In this document: positions 32,889 through 41,093 of the stretch, one piece after another | Layout: each line of letters starts with the position of its first letter | How positions within the stretch are numbered: position 1 is the first letter of the stretch | From: Streptomyces sp. NBC_01198 | GTDB taxonomy: Bacteria > Actinomycetota > Actinomycetes > Streptomycetales > Streptomycetaceae | DNA length: 64,000 nt | Reading direction: 5' to 3' | Assembly (NCBI RefSeq): GCF_036010485.1 | Contig: NZ_CP108568.1 | Span: 5,790,501 to 5,854,500, forward strand | Notes under the pieces: model-generated | Databases searched by the model: none | The model's input: only the letters and a program-made list of their open reading frames with translations | What the model was told of the DNA's origin: nothing | Translations under genes and position numbers: made by a program

Positions 32889-33029
32889 GTCAGGTCCTGT
32901 CCTTTGTCAGTTCTGTCAGTTCGGTTCGTCGGTGGCTCGGGGCGGTGCCCCATGGTACGGGGGTGATCTTGATCGGGGGGCAGGGTATGGGCATTGGTGC
33001 ACGATCCATACCGGACTGCTACAGCTCTG

Positions 33030-33965
33030 TCACCTCTTCCCTTCGAGGAAAGCGGTGAGCCCGTCGGCGATCCCCTGTGCAGCCTGCTGCCGCCAGGCGG
33101 CGTTCGTCAACGCGGCGGCGTCGTGGGCGTTGCGCATGTTGCCGCACTCGATGAAGATCTTCGGCACCGTGGAGAGGTTGAGCCCGCCGAGGTCGTCGCG
33201 GATCGTCAGCCCCTTGCCGCCCAGGTAGTTGGCCAGCGGCTCGCCGGTGACGGCCTTGAAGTGCGACCGCACGGTGGTCGCCAGCCGGAGCGAGGGCGCC
33301 GCGATGGCCCGGGTGTCCGCAGCCCCCTTGTGCACCGATTTCGGGGCGATCACATGGAAGCCGAAGCGGTTGGCGGGAGCGCCGTCCGCGTGGATCGACA
33401 GGGCCGCGTCGGCGTGCGCCGCGTTCCCGATCCTGGCCCGCTCGTCCACGCAGGGGCCGTACGCCCGGTCGCCGTCGTAGGTGAGCAGGACCTTGGCGCC
33501 GCGTGCCTGCAGCAGGGTGCGCACCCGGTGGGCGACGTCCAGCGTGTACATGGCCTCGGGATAACCGGCGTTGGTGGCGGTCCCGGTGGTGTCGCACGCC
33601 TTGCGGTTGGTGCCGATGTCGACCAGCTTGTTGATCTCGCTCGTGTGCTTCGCGTTGCCGAGATTGTGCCCGGGGTCGATGACGACGGTCCTGCCCGCGA
33701 GTTCCGCGCGGGGTGCGGCGGGCGACGAGGGCGTAGCACCGCCGTCACCGTGCGCGACCGGGGAACCGGCCGGGCCGCCGCCCCGCGTCGCCTTGGGCGC
33801 GGCCGGCGCGGTCCCCGCGGAGCCGCCGGCCGCCGCCGGTCCCGGGCCGGAGTCGTGCTGTGCGTCGTACACGAACCAACCCCCCGCCAGCGCCGCCACC
33901 ACCACGACTGCGGTGATGACCAGCGACCGGCTCCGAGCGCCCCCGTGTGACTCGTTGCTGAACAC
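33030..33965 (-). CDS. Membrane-anchored N-acetylmuramoyl-L-alanine amidase (Amidase_3)
   Basis: The GTG at 33965 gives 311 residues, starting VFSNESHGGARS. A membrane anchor (SLVITAVVVVAALAGGWFVYDA) and a Pro/Gly/Ala linker precede the catalytic domain, which begins VVIDPGHNLGN. All zinc and catalytic residues are visible: His in DPGH, Glu in GYPEAMYTLD, His in SIHADG and Glu in IFIECGN. It cleaves the amide bond between muramic acid and the stem peptide outside the membrane. Two Cys pairs (KACDTT, YGPCVDE) may form a disulphide. It is probably transcribed alone or with the upstream methyltransferase gene. Confidence 0.92.
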   Translation of the reverse strand: MFSNESHGGARSRSLVITAVVVVAALAGGWFVYDAQHDSGPGPAAAGGSAGTAPAAPKATRGGGPAGSPVAHGDGGATPSSPAAPRAELAGRTVVIDPGHNLGNAKHTSEINKLVDIGTNRKACDTTGTATNAGYPEAMYTLDVAHRVRTLLQARGAKVLLTYDGDRAYGPCVDERARIGNAAHADAALSIHADGAPANRFGFHVIAPKSVHKGAADTRAIAAPSLRLATTVRSHFKAVTGEPLANYLGGKGLTIRDDLGGLNLSTVPKIFIECGNMRNAHDAAALTNAAWRQQAAQGIADGLTAFLEGKR

Positions 33966-34039
33966 GCCCGCGACTCTATCGGCCGCGTTCGGGGCCTCGC
34001 ACCGGCCCTGGCCAACGGGCCGGCACCACAGGCGCGTTA

Positions 34040-34678
34040 CTACCGTGCGGCGTCGCCGGTCACCGAGCGCAACAGCTGGAGCGAGCGGGTGGCCGACTCC
34101 TGGACGAAGGCACCGGACTCCAGCGCGCGGCGGTAGATGCGGTAGGGCGCCTGGCCGCCGTCCGCCGGATCGGCGAAAACGTCGTGGATCGCCAGCAGTC
34201 CGCCCTTCGCGACCCGCGGCGCCCACCCTTCGTAGTCGGCCGTGGCGTGCTCGTCGGTGTGGCCGCCGTCGATGAAGACCAGGCTGAACGGCCGCGTCCA
34301 CAGCGCCGCCACCTGCGGCGACCGCCCCACCACCGCGACCACGTGGTCTTCGAGGCCGGCCGCGTGCAGCGTACGGCGGAAGTGCGGCACGGTGTCGATC
34401 AGCCCGGTGTGCGGGTCAACCAGCGACGGGTCGTGGTACTCCCAGCCGGGCTGCTGCTCCTCACTGCCCCGGTGGTGGTCCACGGTCACCACGACGGTGC
34501 CCGCCTGCCGGGCCGCGTCCGCCAGCAGGATCGTGGACCGCCCGCAGTAGGTGCCCACTTCGAGCAGCGGCAGCCCCGACTCCGCGCCGGCGGCGCAGGC
34601 GGCCCGGTGCAGCGCCATGCCCTCGTCGGCGGGCATGAACCCCTTGGCGGCCTCGAACGCCGCGAGCACGTCGGTCAT
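34040..34678 (-). CDS. Class I SAM-dependent methyltransferase (Methyltransf_24)
   Basis: The 212-residue protein has motif I LLEVGTYCGRSTILLADAA, then VVTVDHHRGSEEQQPGWEY, and the acidic metal motif LVFIDGGHTDEHATADYEGWAP with the GGLLAIHDVF post-motif. This is the Methyltransf_24 (class I, often O-methyl) group. The Asp/His cluster in IDGGHTDEH and HDVF resembles catechol-type divalent-metal sites, so a Mg2+-dependent O-methyltransferase is plausible. The ATG at 34678 is 74 bp upstream of the amidase start. Substrate not known. Confidence 0.87.
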   Translation of the reverse strand: MTDVLAAFEAAKGFMPADEGMALHRAACAAGAESGLPLLEVGTYCGRSTILLADAARQAGTVVVTVDHHRGSEEQQPGWEYHDPSLVDPHTGLIDTVPHFRRTLHAAGLEDHVVAVVGRSPQVAALWTRPFSLVFIDGGHTDEHATADYEGWAPRVAKGGLLAIHDVFADPADGGQAPYRIYRRALESGAFVQESATRSLQLLRSVTGDAAR

Positions 34679-34830
34679 CCCGGCATCCTACGAACCCGCT
34701 GGTCGCGGCGGGCCGGTGGGCGTACGGGCGGGTCGTCCGCCGGCGGCCGGCGGGCGCGGTGCGGGGGCGGGCCTGGGCTGAGGGGCGTAGGCCGAAATAT
34801 CGATGCCCCGCCGCGGCCGGTCAGGGCAGC

Positions 34831-36300
34831 ATGGACGTCGTGAGCGACATCCTCGGACAGCGCACCCCGACCGGCCCCACCGGCTCCACCGACCGCGGCA
34901 AGCGCTCCGGGCCGCCCGGCTGGGCGGTGGTGCTCGCGGTGTGCGCGGGCCAGTTCCTGGTCGTCCTCGACGTGTCGGTGGTCAACGTCGCGCTGCCGTC
35001 GATGCGCGGCGCCCTCGGCTTCGGCGAGACCGGCCAGCAGTGGGTGGTCAACGGATACGCGCTCGCCTTCGCCGGCTTCCTGCTGCTCGGCGGCCGGGCG
35101 GCCGACCTCTTCGGCCGCAAGCGCACCTTCCTGACCGGTCTTGGCCTGTTCACCGCGGCCAGCCTGGCCGGCGGGCTCGCCCAGAGCCCGTGGATGCTGA
35201 TCACCGCCCGCGCCGTGCAGGGCCTGGGCTCGGCGGTGCTCGCCCCGACCACGCTGTCCATCCTCACCACCTCCTTCCCCGAAGGACCCGAGCGGACCCG
35301 GGCCATCGGCACCTGGACCGCGGTCGGCGCCGGCGGCGGCGCGGCCGGCGGCCTGGTCGGCGGCCTGCTCACCGACCTGCTGTCCTGGCGCTGGGTGCTG
35401 CTGGTCAACGTGCCGGTCGGCGCACTGGTACTGGTCGGCGCGGCCCTGTGGCTGACCGAGAGCCGGGGCGCCACGGTCCGCAGGCTCGACGTGCCGGGCG
35501 CGGTCCTGGTCACCGGCGGCGTCGCCGCCATCGCGTACGGCATCGCCGAGACCGAGTCGCACGGCTGGAGTTCGGCGGTCTCGCTCGGCCCGCTGATCGG
35601 CGGCCTCGCGGTGCTGGCGCTGTTCACCGCGGTGGAGGCGCGGACCGCCCAACCCCTCATCCCGCTGCGGCTGTTCACCATCCGCTCGGTGGCCTCCGCC
35701 AACACCGTGCTCTTCACCGCGGGCGCCGCGACCTTCGCCGTCTGGTACTTCCTGTCGCTCTACATGCAACAGGTGCTGCACTACAGCCCGATACGCGCCG
35801 GCCTGTCCTTCCTGCCGCACACCGTCGCGATCATCGTCGGCTCCAAACTCGCCCCCCGGCTGATGAACCGGATCGACCCCCGGCTGATCGGCGCGGCCGG
35901 CGGCGTCATCGCGGTCGCGGGCGCGCTGTGGCAGAGCCGGATCACCGCGGACGGCACCTTCCTCGGCATCATCCTCGGCCCCGGCATCCTCACCATGCTC
36001 GGCGCGGGCCTGCTGCTCACCCCGGTCTCCGCGGTGGCCATGTCGGGCGTCGACCGCGGCGAACAGGGCCTGGTCTCCGGCCTGCTGAACACCTCACGCC
36101 AACTCGGCGGCGCCCTCGGCCTGACCATCCTCGCGACGGCCGCCGCCTCCCGTAGCGCGACCCGTACCTCCGGCGGCGCGAGCGGCGGCGAGGCGCTGGC
36201 CTCCGGCTACGGCCTGGCCTTCCTGATCGGCGCGGCCTTCCTGGCCGCCGGTACGTGCCTGGTGGTGCTGCTGCCGAAACCGGTGCCGCGGGAGCTGTGA
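34831..36300 (+). CDS. DHA2-family MFS multidrug transporter
   Basis: The ATG at 34831 gives 489 residues; GTG at 34840 is an alternative. Fourteen hydrophobic helices, motif A GGRAADLFGRKRTF, and motif C-like GAGGGAAGGLVGGLL are present. QFLVVLDVSVVNVALPSM in helix 1 carries the Asp-x-x-hydrophobic-VNVAL pattern of EmrB/QacA antiporters. Unlike the MFS pump at 12831 it has no extra C-terminal domain. The first 25 residues (TPTGPTGSTDRGKRSGPPG) are a cytoplasmic tail. A response-regulator gene converges 10 bp downstream, but a functional link is not shown. Confidence 0.9.
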   Translation: MDVVSDILGQRTPTGPTGSTDRGKRSGPPGWAVVLAVCAGQFLVVLDVSVVNVALPSMRGALGFGETGQQWVVNGYALAFAGFLLLGGRAADLFGRKRTFLTGLGLFTAASLAGGLAQSPWMLITARAVQGLGSAVLAPTTLSILTTSFPEGPERTRAIGTWTAVGAGGGAAGGLVGGLLTDLLSWRWVLLVNVPVGALVLVGAALWLTESRGATVRRLDVPGAVLVTGGVAAIAYGIAETESHGWSSAVSLGPLIGGLAVLALFTAVEARTAQPLIPLRLFTIRSVASANTVLFTAGAATFAVWYFLSLYMQQVLHYSPIRAGLSFLPHTVAIIVGSKLAPRLMNRIDPRLIGAAGGVIAVAGALWQSRITADGTFLGIILGPGILTMLGAGLLLTPVSAVAMSGVDRGEQGLVSGLLNTSRQLGGALGLTILATAAASRSATRTSGGASGGEALASGYGLAFLIGAAFLAAGTCLVVLLPKPVPREL

Positions 36301-36310
36301 CCCCGGGCGG

Positions 36311-36934
36311 TCACAGCCAGCCGTTCTGCCGGGCGGCGCGCAGCGCCTCCATGCGGTTGCGGGTGCCGGTCTTGCCTATCGCGGCCGACAGGTAGTTGCG
36401 CACCGTCGACTCCGACAGGAACAGCCGCCCGGCGATGTCGGCCACCGTGGCGCCGTCCGCCGCGGCGTTCAGCACGTCCTGCTCCCGCTGGGTGAGCGGG
36501 CTCGGCCCGGCGCTGAGCGCCGCGGCGGCCAGCGCCGGGTCGATCACCCGCTCGCCGCGCAGCACCCGCCTGATCGCCCCGGCCAGTTCCTCCACCGGCC
36601 CGTCCTTGACCAGGAAACCGGCTGCCCCCGCCTCCATCGCGCGCCGCAGATACCCCGGCCGCCCGAAGGTCGTCAGGATCAGCACCTGGCACTCCGGCAG
36701 CCGCTGCCGCAGCTCCGCGGCGGCGTCCAGCCCGCTGCGGCCCGGCAGTTCGATGTCGAGCAGCGCCACGTCCGGGCGGGCGGCAAGCGCCTCCTCGACG
36801 ATCCGGTCCCCGGCCGCCACCTGCGCGACGACCTCCATGTCGTCCTCCAGGTCGAGCAGCAGTGCCAGCGCCCCCCGCATCATGCCCTGATCCTCTGCGA
36901 GCAGCACCCGCACCGGCTTGTCCTCGTCCGTCAC
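36311..36934 (-). CDS. NarL/LuxR-family response regulator (DesR/LiaR-like)
   Basis: The GTG at 36934 gives 207 residues. The receiver domain has VLLAEDQGMMRGALALLL, phosphoacceptor Asp in VALLDIELPGRSG, Thr in ILTTFG and Lys in FLVKDGP. The C-terminal LuxR domain reads LTQREQDVLNAAADGATVADIAGRLFLSESTVRNYL. It is the expected partner of the histidine kinase at 37522-38748 and the ABC transporter beyond it. An opposite-strand ASCH gene now separates it from them. Such ABC/two-component modules respond to membrane or antibiotic stress. The longer frame to 37372 is antisense to the ASCH gene. Confidence 0.92.
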   Translation of the reverse strand: MTDEDKPVRVLLAEDQGMMRGALALLLDLEDDMEVVAQVAAGDRIVEEALAARPDVALLDIELPGRSGLDAAAELRQRLPECQVLILTTFGRPGYLRRAMEAGAAGFLVKDGPVEELAGAIRRVLRGERVIDPALAAAALSAGPSPLTQREQDVLNAAADGATVADIAGRLFLSESTVRNYLSAAIGKTGTRNRMEALRAARQNGWL

Positions 36935-36994
36935 GCGCTCAGCGTAGACCCGGTCCGGTCGCCCCCTGCCGCCCTCGCGGCCTAGCATGACGCC

Positions 36995-37477
36995 ATGACC
37001 CACCACCCCGCCTCCGCCGGCCCCGCCGCTCAGCCGGAGTTCGCCGGCGGCCTGGACCTCGCCGCCCTGCCCGAGGCCGGGTTCGGGTTTCCCGGGCCGC
37101 TGCGGGACCGGCTGGTCGCGGCCGTGCTGGACGGCAGCAAGACGGCCACCACCGGGGTCGCCGCCGCCTACGAGCACGAGGGCGAGGCGCTGCCCGAGCC
37201 GGGGCAGCGCTCGGTGGTCGTCGACTCCGACGGCCGTCCGGTCGCCGTCATCGAGATCACCGAGGTGCGGGTGGTGCCGCTGCGGGAGGTGGACCTCGCC
37301 CACGCGCTGGACGAGGGCGAGGGCGACGAGAGCGTCGCCGCCTGGCGCCGCGGCCACGAGGACTTCTGGCACGGGCCCGAGATGCGGGCCGCGATGGACG
37401 ACCCGCAGTTCACCGTGGACGACGACACCCCGGTGGTCCTGGAGCGCTTCCGGCTGATCGCCGACCTCCGCGGCTGA
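36995..37477 (+). CDS. ASCH-domain protein
   Basis: The 160-residue protein contains the ASCH fold: FPGPLRDRLVAAVLDGSKTATTGVAAAYEHEGEALPEPGQRSVV with the GxKxxT signature (GSKTATT), then IEITEVRVVPLREVDLAHALDEGEGDESVAAWRRGHEDFW. ASCH domains bind RNA or nucleotides; bacterial members such as YqfB act as N4-acetylcytidine amidohydrolases. The GSKTATT and HEDFW motifs fit this group. The gene runs opposite to the two-component genes and lies between the regulator and its kinase. Confidence 0.88.
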   Translation: MTHHPASAGPAAQPEFAGGLDLAALPEAGFGFPGPLRDRLVAAVLDGSKTATTGVAAAYEHEGEALPEPGQRSVVVDSDGRPVAVIEITEVRVVPLREVDLAHALDEGEGDESVAAWRRGHEDFWHGPEMRAAMDDPQFTVDDDTPVVLERFRLIADLRG

Positions 37478-37521
37478 CGGCTGCGGGCCGGCTGCCCCCG
37501 GGTGCAGGCGCGCGCACGCCG

Positions 37522-38748
37522 TCAGGCCGTCGCGTCCTCGCCCACCGGCAGGACCGCCGCCACCCGGAAGCCGCCGGTGGGGGAGGGGCCCGAGGTCAGG
37601 GAGCCGCCCGCGGCGGCGAGGCGTTCGCTCAGCCCGCGCAGCCCGGTCCCGGTGCGGGTGGACTGCAGGGTGGCCGTCGCGCCGGACGAGGCGGGGGCCG
37701 GGGCGACAGGGCCGTGGCCGTTGTCGGTGATCGTGAGGTGGGCCAGGCCGTCGGCCGAGCGCAGTTCGATACGGGTCAGCGTCGCGCCGCTGTGGCGTAC
37801 GACATTGGTGACGCCCTCGCGCACCACCCAGCCCAGCAGCGCCTCGGTCTGCGGGGGCAGCGGCGGGCCCGACTCCTGGAGGACGACCTCGATGTCGGAG
37901 GCGGCCAGTGCCGAGCGCGCGCGGTCCAGTTCGGTCGACAGGCTGCCCTCCCGGTAGCCCGTGACGGCCTCACGGATCTCCGTCAGCGCCTGCCGGCCGA
38001 CCGACTCGATGTCGCCGACCTGGGTCAGCGCCGCCTCCAGGTCGCGCGGCGCCAGCCGCCGCGCGGCCTCGGCCTTCACCACGACCACCGACAGGGTGTG
38101 GCCAAGCAGGTCGTGCAGGTCGCGGGAGAAGCGCAGCCGCTCCTCGGCCACGGCGTTGCGCGCCAGCTCCTGCCGGGTCCGCTTGAGCTGGTCCACCGCG
38201 TGGAAGAGGGTGATGATCACCGAGACGACCAGCCCGGACAGGAACGTGCCGTACGACAGGCTCGCGGTGCTCCAGAACCCCTCGTGGTGCAGCCCCGACA
38301 CGGTGCCGGCGGCGGCACTGAGCAGCGTCAGCATCAGGCCGAGCCCGCGCCGGCTGCTCGACACCGTGCCCGCGCACAGCGACACCAGCACGAACAGCAG
38401 CATGAAGTTGTCGCCGTAGACGATCGACAGCGACAGCGTGATCGCCGTCAGCGCCCAGAGCAGCTGGTACGGCAGCGGGCCTTTTCGCAGCCGCGGGCTG
38501 AACGCCGACTTGATCGTGGCCACGTACAGCACGCAGAAGACGGCGAGGCCGGACGCCGCCAGCCACGGCATCCGCACCTCGCCCTTGGCGATGTCGGTGC
38601 CCGGGCCGACCACCATCAGCAGCCACGGGATCAGCGCCCCGCCGTCCGGCGCCTTGAGATGCTCGATCTCCTGCTCGAACTCCATCGGACCGCGCCTCCA
38701 CCACGCTCTCCGGCACTCCTGATCTGCCTGGTCCTCTGTCGTGGCCAT
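37522..38748 (-). CDS. NarL-type sensor histidine kinase (HisKA_3)
   Basis: The ATG at 38748 (GGGGA upstream) gives 408 residues. Residues 35-175 have five or six membrane helices. The HisKA_3 dimerisation motif is EERLRFSRDLHDLLGHTLSVVVVKAEAA, with the phospho-His in DLHDLLGH. The ATPase domain has VVREGVTNVVRHS (N-box), ITDNGHGPV (D-box) and GTGLRGLSERLAAAGG (G-box). This is the DesK/LiaS-like class, which partners LuxR-type regulators and often sits beside an ABC exporter, as here. It is followed by the ASCH gene on the other strand, so the regulator is not cotranscribed with it. Confidence 0.93.
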   Translation of the reverse strand: MATTEDQADQECRRAWWRRGPMEFEQEIEHLKAPDGGALIPWLLMVVGPGTDIAKGEVRMPWLAASGLAVFCVLYVATIKSAFSPRLRKGPLPYQLLWALTAITLSLSIVYGDNFMLLFVLVSLCAGTVSSSRRGLGLMLTLLSAAAGTVSGLHHEGFWSTASLSYGTFLSGLVVSVIITLFHAVDQLKRTRQELARNAVAEERLRFSRDLHDLLGHTLSVVVVKAEAARRLAPRDLEAALTQVGDIESVGRQALTEIREAVTGYREGSLSTELDRARSALAASDIEVVLQESGPPLPPQTEALLGWVVREGVTNVVRHSGATLTRIELRSADGLAHLTITDNGHGPVAPAPASSGATATLQSTRTGTGLRGLSERLAAAGGSLTSGPSPTGGFRVAAVLPVGEDATA

Positions 38749-38807
38749 GTCGATCCCCGTCCCCGTCGGCACTGCGTCCGTCCCGTGTCCGGCGGGGAGC
38801 CTCGGCC

Positions 38808-39539
38808 CTACGCCGTTCGTGCGCTCCGCCGGTAGGCGAACACAGCGTATCCGGCGAAAAGGACCAGCCAAAGGCCCAGCACACCGACCGTGCCGAGCCC
38901 TGGGGCACGGTGGTCGAGCACGCTCCAGCCCAGGTCACCGAAGCGGTTGGTCGGGGTCCAGCGGGAGACCGCGGCCAGCCAGCGCGGGAAGACCTCGACC
39001 GGGATCCACAGCCCGCCGATCACCGAGAGCCCCATCATGCTGACCATGCTCACGACACCGGTGGTCTGCGCGGTCAGGCCGTAGCCGTTGCCCAGGCCGA
39101 GCAGTGTGAAGGGGATCGTGCCCAGCCACATCAGCCCGGCCGCCGCCGCCCACTGCCACACCGCCAGGCGTACGCCGTTGACCAGCGCGCCCGCCGTGAA
39201 GACGGTCACGATCGCCGGCAGCACGGTGACGCCGGCGGTCAGCGCCCGCCCGAGCACCACTTGCAGCGGGGTCAACGGGGTGACCCGCAACTGCCGGAGC
39301 CAGCCGCGCCCCTTGTCCTCCGCGACGCCCGGCCCCACAGCGAGCGCCGCGCCCAGCGCGCCGTACGCGGCCATGCCGATCATCGAGAAGCGGGCGTAGT
39401 CCATCTTGTCCTGGCTGCTGTCGCCGGTGCCGAGGTTGGTGAACAGCAGGTACATCATCAGCGGGGTGGCCACCCCGACGATCACGAAACCGGTGTCCCG
39501 CAGGGTGCGGCGGACTTCCAGGCGCACGTACTCGATCAT
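38808..39539 (-). CDS. ABC-2 type transporter permease
   Basis: The 243-residue protein has six hydrophobic segments. It begins MIEYVRLEVRRTLRDTGFVIVGVATPLMMYLLF, as in ABC-2 permeases of the DrrB/NodJ kind. A conserved FARFSMIGMAAYG-like region follows, with PFTLLGLGNGYGL in the middle. The ATG at 39539 overlaps the ATPase stop (ATGA), so the two are translationally coupled. With the ATPase it would form a small exporter, probably for lipids or an antibiotic, sensed by the downstream two-component system. It lies about 60 bp before the histidine kinase start in the same transcript direction. Confidence 0.9.
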   Translation of the reverse strand: MIEYVRLEVRRTLRDTGFVIVGVATPLMMYLLFTNLGTGDSSQDKMDYARFSMIGMAAYGALGAALAVGPGVAEDKGRGWLRQLRVTPLTPLQVVLGRALTAGVTVLPAIVTVFTAGALVNGVRLAVWQWAAAAGLMWLGTIPFTLLGLGNGYGLTAQTTGVVSMVSMMGLSVIGGLWIPVEVFPRWLAAVSRWTPTNRFGDLGWSVLDHRAPGLGTVGVLGLWLVLFAGYAVFAYRRSARTA

Positions 39540-40468
39540 CGGACGGCCTCCTCGTACGGCTCGGCGGCGTCGGTGTCCTCGCCGGTGTGTGCGGTCAGGG
39601 TCAGGAAGGCGTCCTCCAGGCTGGCCGGCGCCACCGCGAGCCGGCACACCCGGTCTGCCCGTGCCAGGGCCAGCACGGTGGCGTCGGAGTCGGCGCTGCG
39701 CAGCACGGCCCGCTCGCCGCGGACCTCCATGGCGATCACCCCGGGCAGCCCGCGCAGGCCCTCGGTGCCGCCGCCCGCCAGGTCGAACGACACGAGCGTC
39801 GCGCCGACCTGCCGCTTGATGGCCTCGCCGGTACCGTCCGCGACCGTACGGCCCTGGTCGATCACCACGATGCGGTCGGCGTTGCCGTCCGCCTCCTCCA
39901 GGTAGTGCGTGGAGAACAGCACCGTGTTGCCGCGGGCCGCGTAACTCCGCATCGAGCGCCAGAAGGCGCGCCGGGCCTCGACGTCGAGCGCGGCGGTCGG
40001 CTCGTCAAGCACGAGCAGTTCCGGGCTGCCCGCCACGGCCAGCGCGAAGCGCAGCCGCTGGGCCTGGCCGCCGGACAGCCGGTCCACCCGGCGCCCGGCC
40101 AGCTCGCTGATCCCGGCCAGGGCGAGTGCCTCGCCGGTCGTCATCGGACGCGGATACGTGGACGCCACGAAGCCGACCAGCTCCTTGACCGTGGCGCGCG
40201 GAATGGGTTGCCCGACCTGCAGCATCGCCCCCACCCGCCCAGCCCGTACGGCCTCCTGCGGCGACCCGCCGAACAGCCGCACCTCACCGGAGTCCGGCCG
40301 GTCCAGCCCGAGCAGCAACGCGATGGCCGTCGACTTGCCGGCGCCGTTGCGTCCGAGCAGAGCCAAGGTTTCGCCTCTGGCGATGTCCAGGTCGAGCCCT
40401 GCCACGGCTTCGACGCTGCCGAATCTCTTCCGTACGGCCCTGAAGCGGGCCGCCCCCGTCATGTCCAT
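39536..40468 (-). CDS. ABC transporter ATP-binding protein (DrrA-like)
   Basis: The chosen start is ATG at 40468 (MDMTGAARF); in-frame ATGs at 40474 and 40462 are equally possible. The 310-residue protein has Walker A GRNGAGKST, the signature LSGGQAQRLRFALA, Walker B LLVLDEPTAALD and H-loop FSTHYLEEAD, all intact. The C-terminal part is the regulatory extension of DrrA-type exporters. It energises the permease whose start overlaps its stop by four bases. The module ABC ATPase, permease, kinase (then regulator) is a typical stress-response unit. Confidence 0.92.
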   Translation of the reverse strand: MDMTGAARFRAVRKRFGSVEAVAGLDLDIARGETLALLGRNGAGKSTAIALLLGLDRPDSGEVRLFGGSPQEAVRAGRVGAMLQVGQPIPRATVKELVGFVASTYPRPMTTGEALALAGISELAGRRVDRLSGGQAQRLRFALAVAGSPELLVLDEPTAALDVEARRAFWRSMRSYAARGNTVLFSTHYLEEADGNADRIVVIDQGRTVADGTGEAIKRQVGATLVSFDLAGGGTEGLRGLPGVIAMEVRGERAVLRSADSDATVLALARADRVCRLAVAPASLEDAFLTLTAHTGEDTDAAEPYEEAVR

Positions 40469-40556
40469 GCACATGACGCTACGCGCGGGCGTCTCCCCCG
40501 GGGCAGCCCCGATTGTCCCCGCCTCCCCGGTACAAATGTCCCGGCCCTCAGCCCCC

Positions 40557-40815
40557 TCGGGCAGCTTGCCCTCTGCGACGGGCGGTGCCCCTCCAGGGGT
40601 GCGGGGAACTGCGCGACCAGCCACGACCGGGCGTGCGGGTCGTCACCGGCCGAAAGGGGCTGTTGCTGTCGTAGCCGGGCCACCGGGTGGGTGGTTGCGC
40701 GCGCCGTTCCCCGCGCCCCTTGGGGGGCGCCGTCTGCGGCGGGCGGCGGCCCATCGGGGGTGCGGGTCGTCACCGGACGAAAGGGGCTGTTGCCGTCGGA
40801 GCCGGGCCACCGGCA
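40557..40815. repeat. Intergenic cluster of dispersed GC-rich repeats (copy set 2)
   Basis: The spacer has inverted GCGGGGAACTGCGCGACCAG (about 40601) and direct GTTCCCCGCGCCCCTT (about 40706). It also holds a 54-bp near-perfect direct repeat (40633-40686 and 40760-40813, three mismatches). No gene is supported here; the sequences belong to the same families as at 11.3 kb and 46.6 kb. Confidence 0.8.
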
Positions 40816-40833
40816 GGTGGGGGGGGCCGGGGG

Positions 40834-40959
40834 CTAGGACGGGCGGCGGTGGCGGCCCGGTGGGGGCTCGGGGGAGCCCGGGGGCTCAGGGGAGGCGGGG
40901 CCGCGGTGGCGGCCGGGCGACCCGTCTGGCTGCCGCTCCGCGGCACTGGCGTCGGACAT
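40834..40959 (-). CDS. Possible small Pro/Gly-rich peptide gene
   Basis: An ATG at 40959 with GGGGAG eight bases upstream opens a 41-codon frame beginning MSDASAAERQPDGSPGRHRG and ending in PPPGRHRRPS. It lies about 135 bp downstream of the gene ending at 41094, on the same strand. No family is recognised and it could be chance. It contains no Cys and no leader-like motif, so a RiPP precursor is not indicated. Confidence 0.3.
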   Translation of the reverse strand: MSDASAAERQPDGSPGRHRGPASPEPPGSPEPPPGRHRRPS

Positions 40960-41093
40960 GCTCGTACTCCCCGTGGAAAGGCGGCGCCGCCGAAAACGGG
41001 CAAGCAGGGAGAACCCGTTGTCACGTTGGGTACCCCGGCGCGCGACGGCGAGTGGCGAGTCTACTGGCGCCCGCAGGACCACGGTCATGGGGG

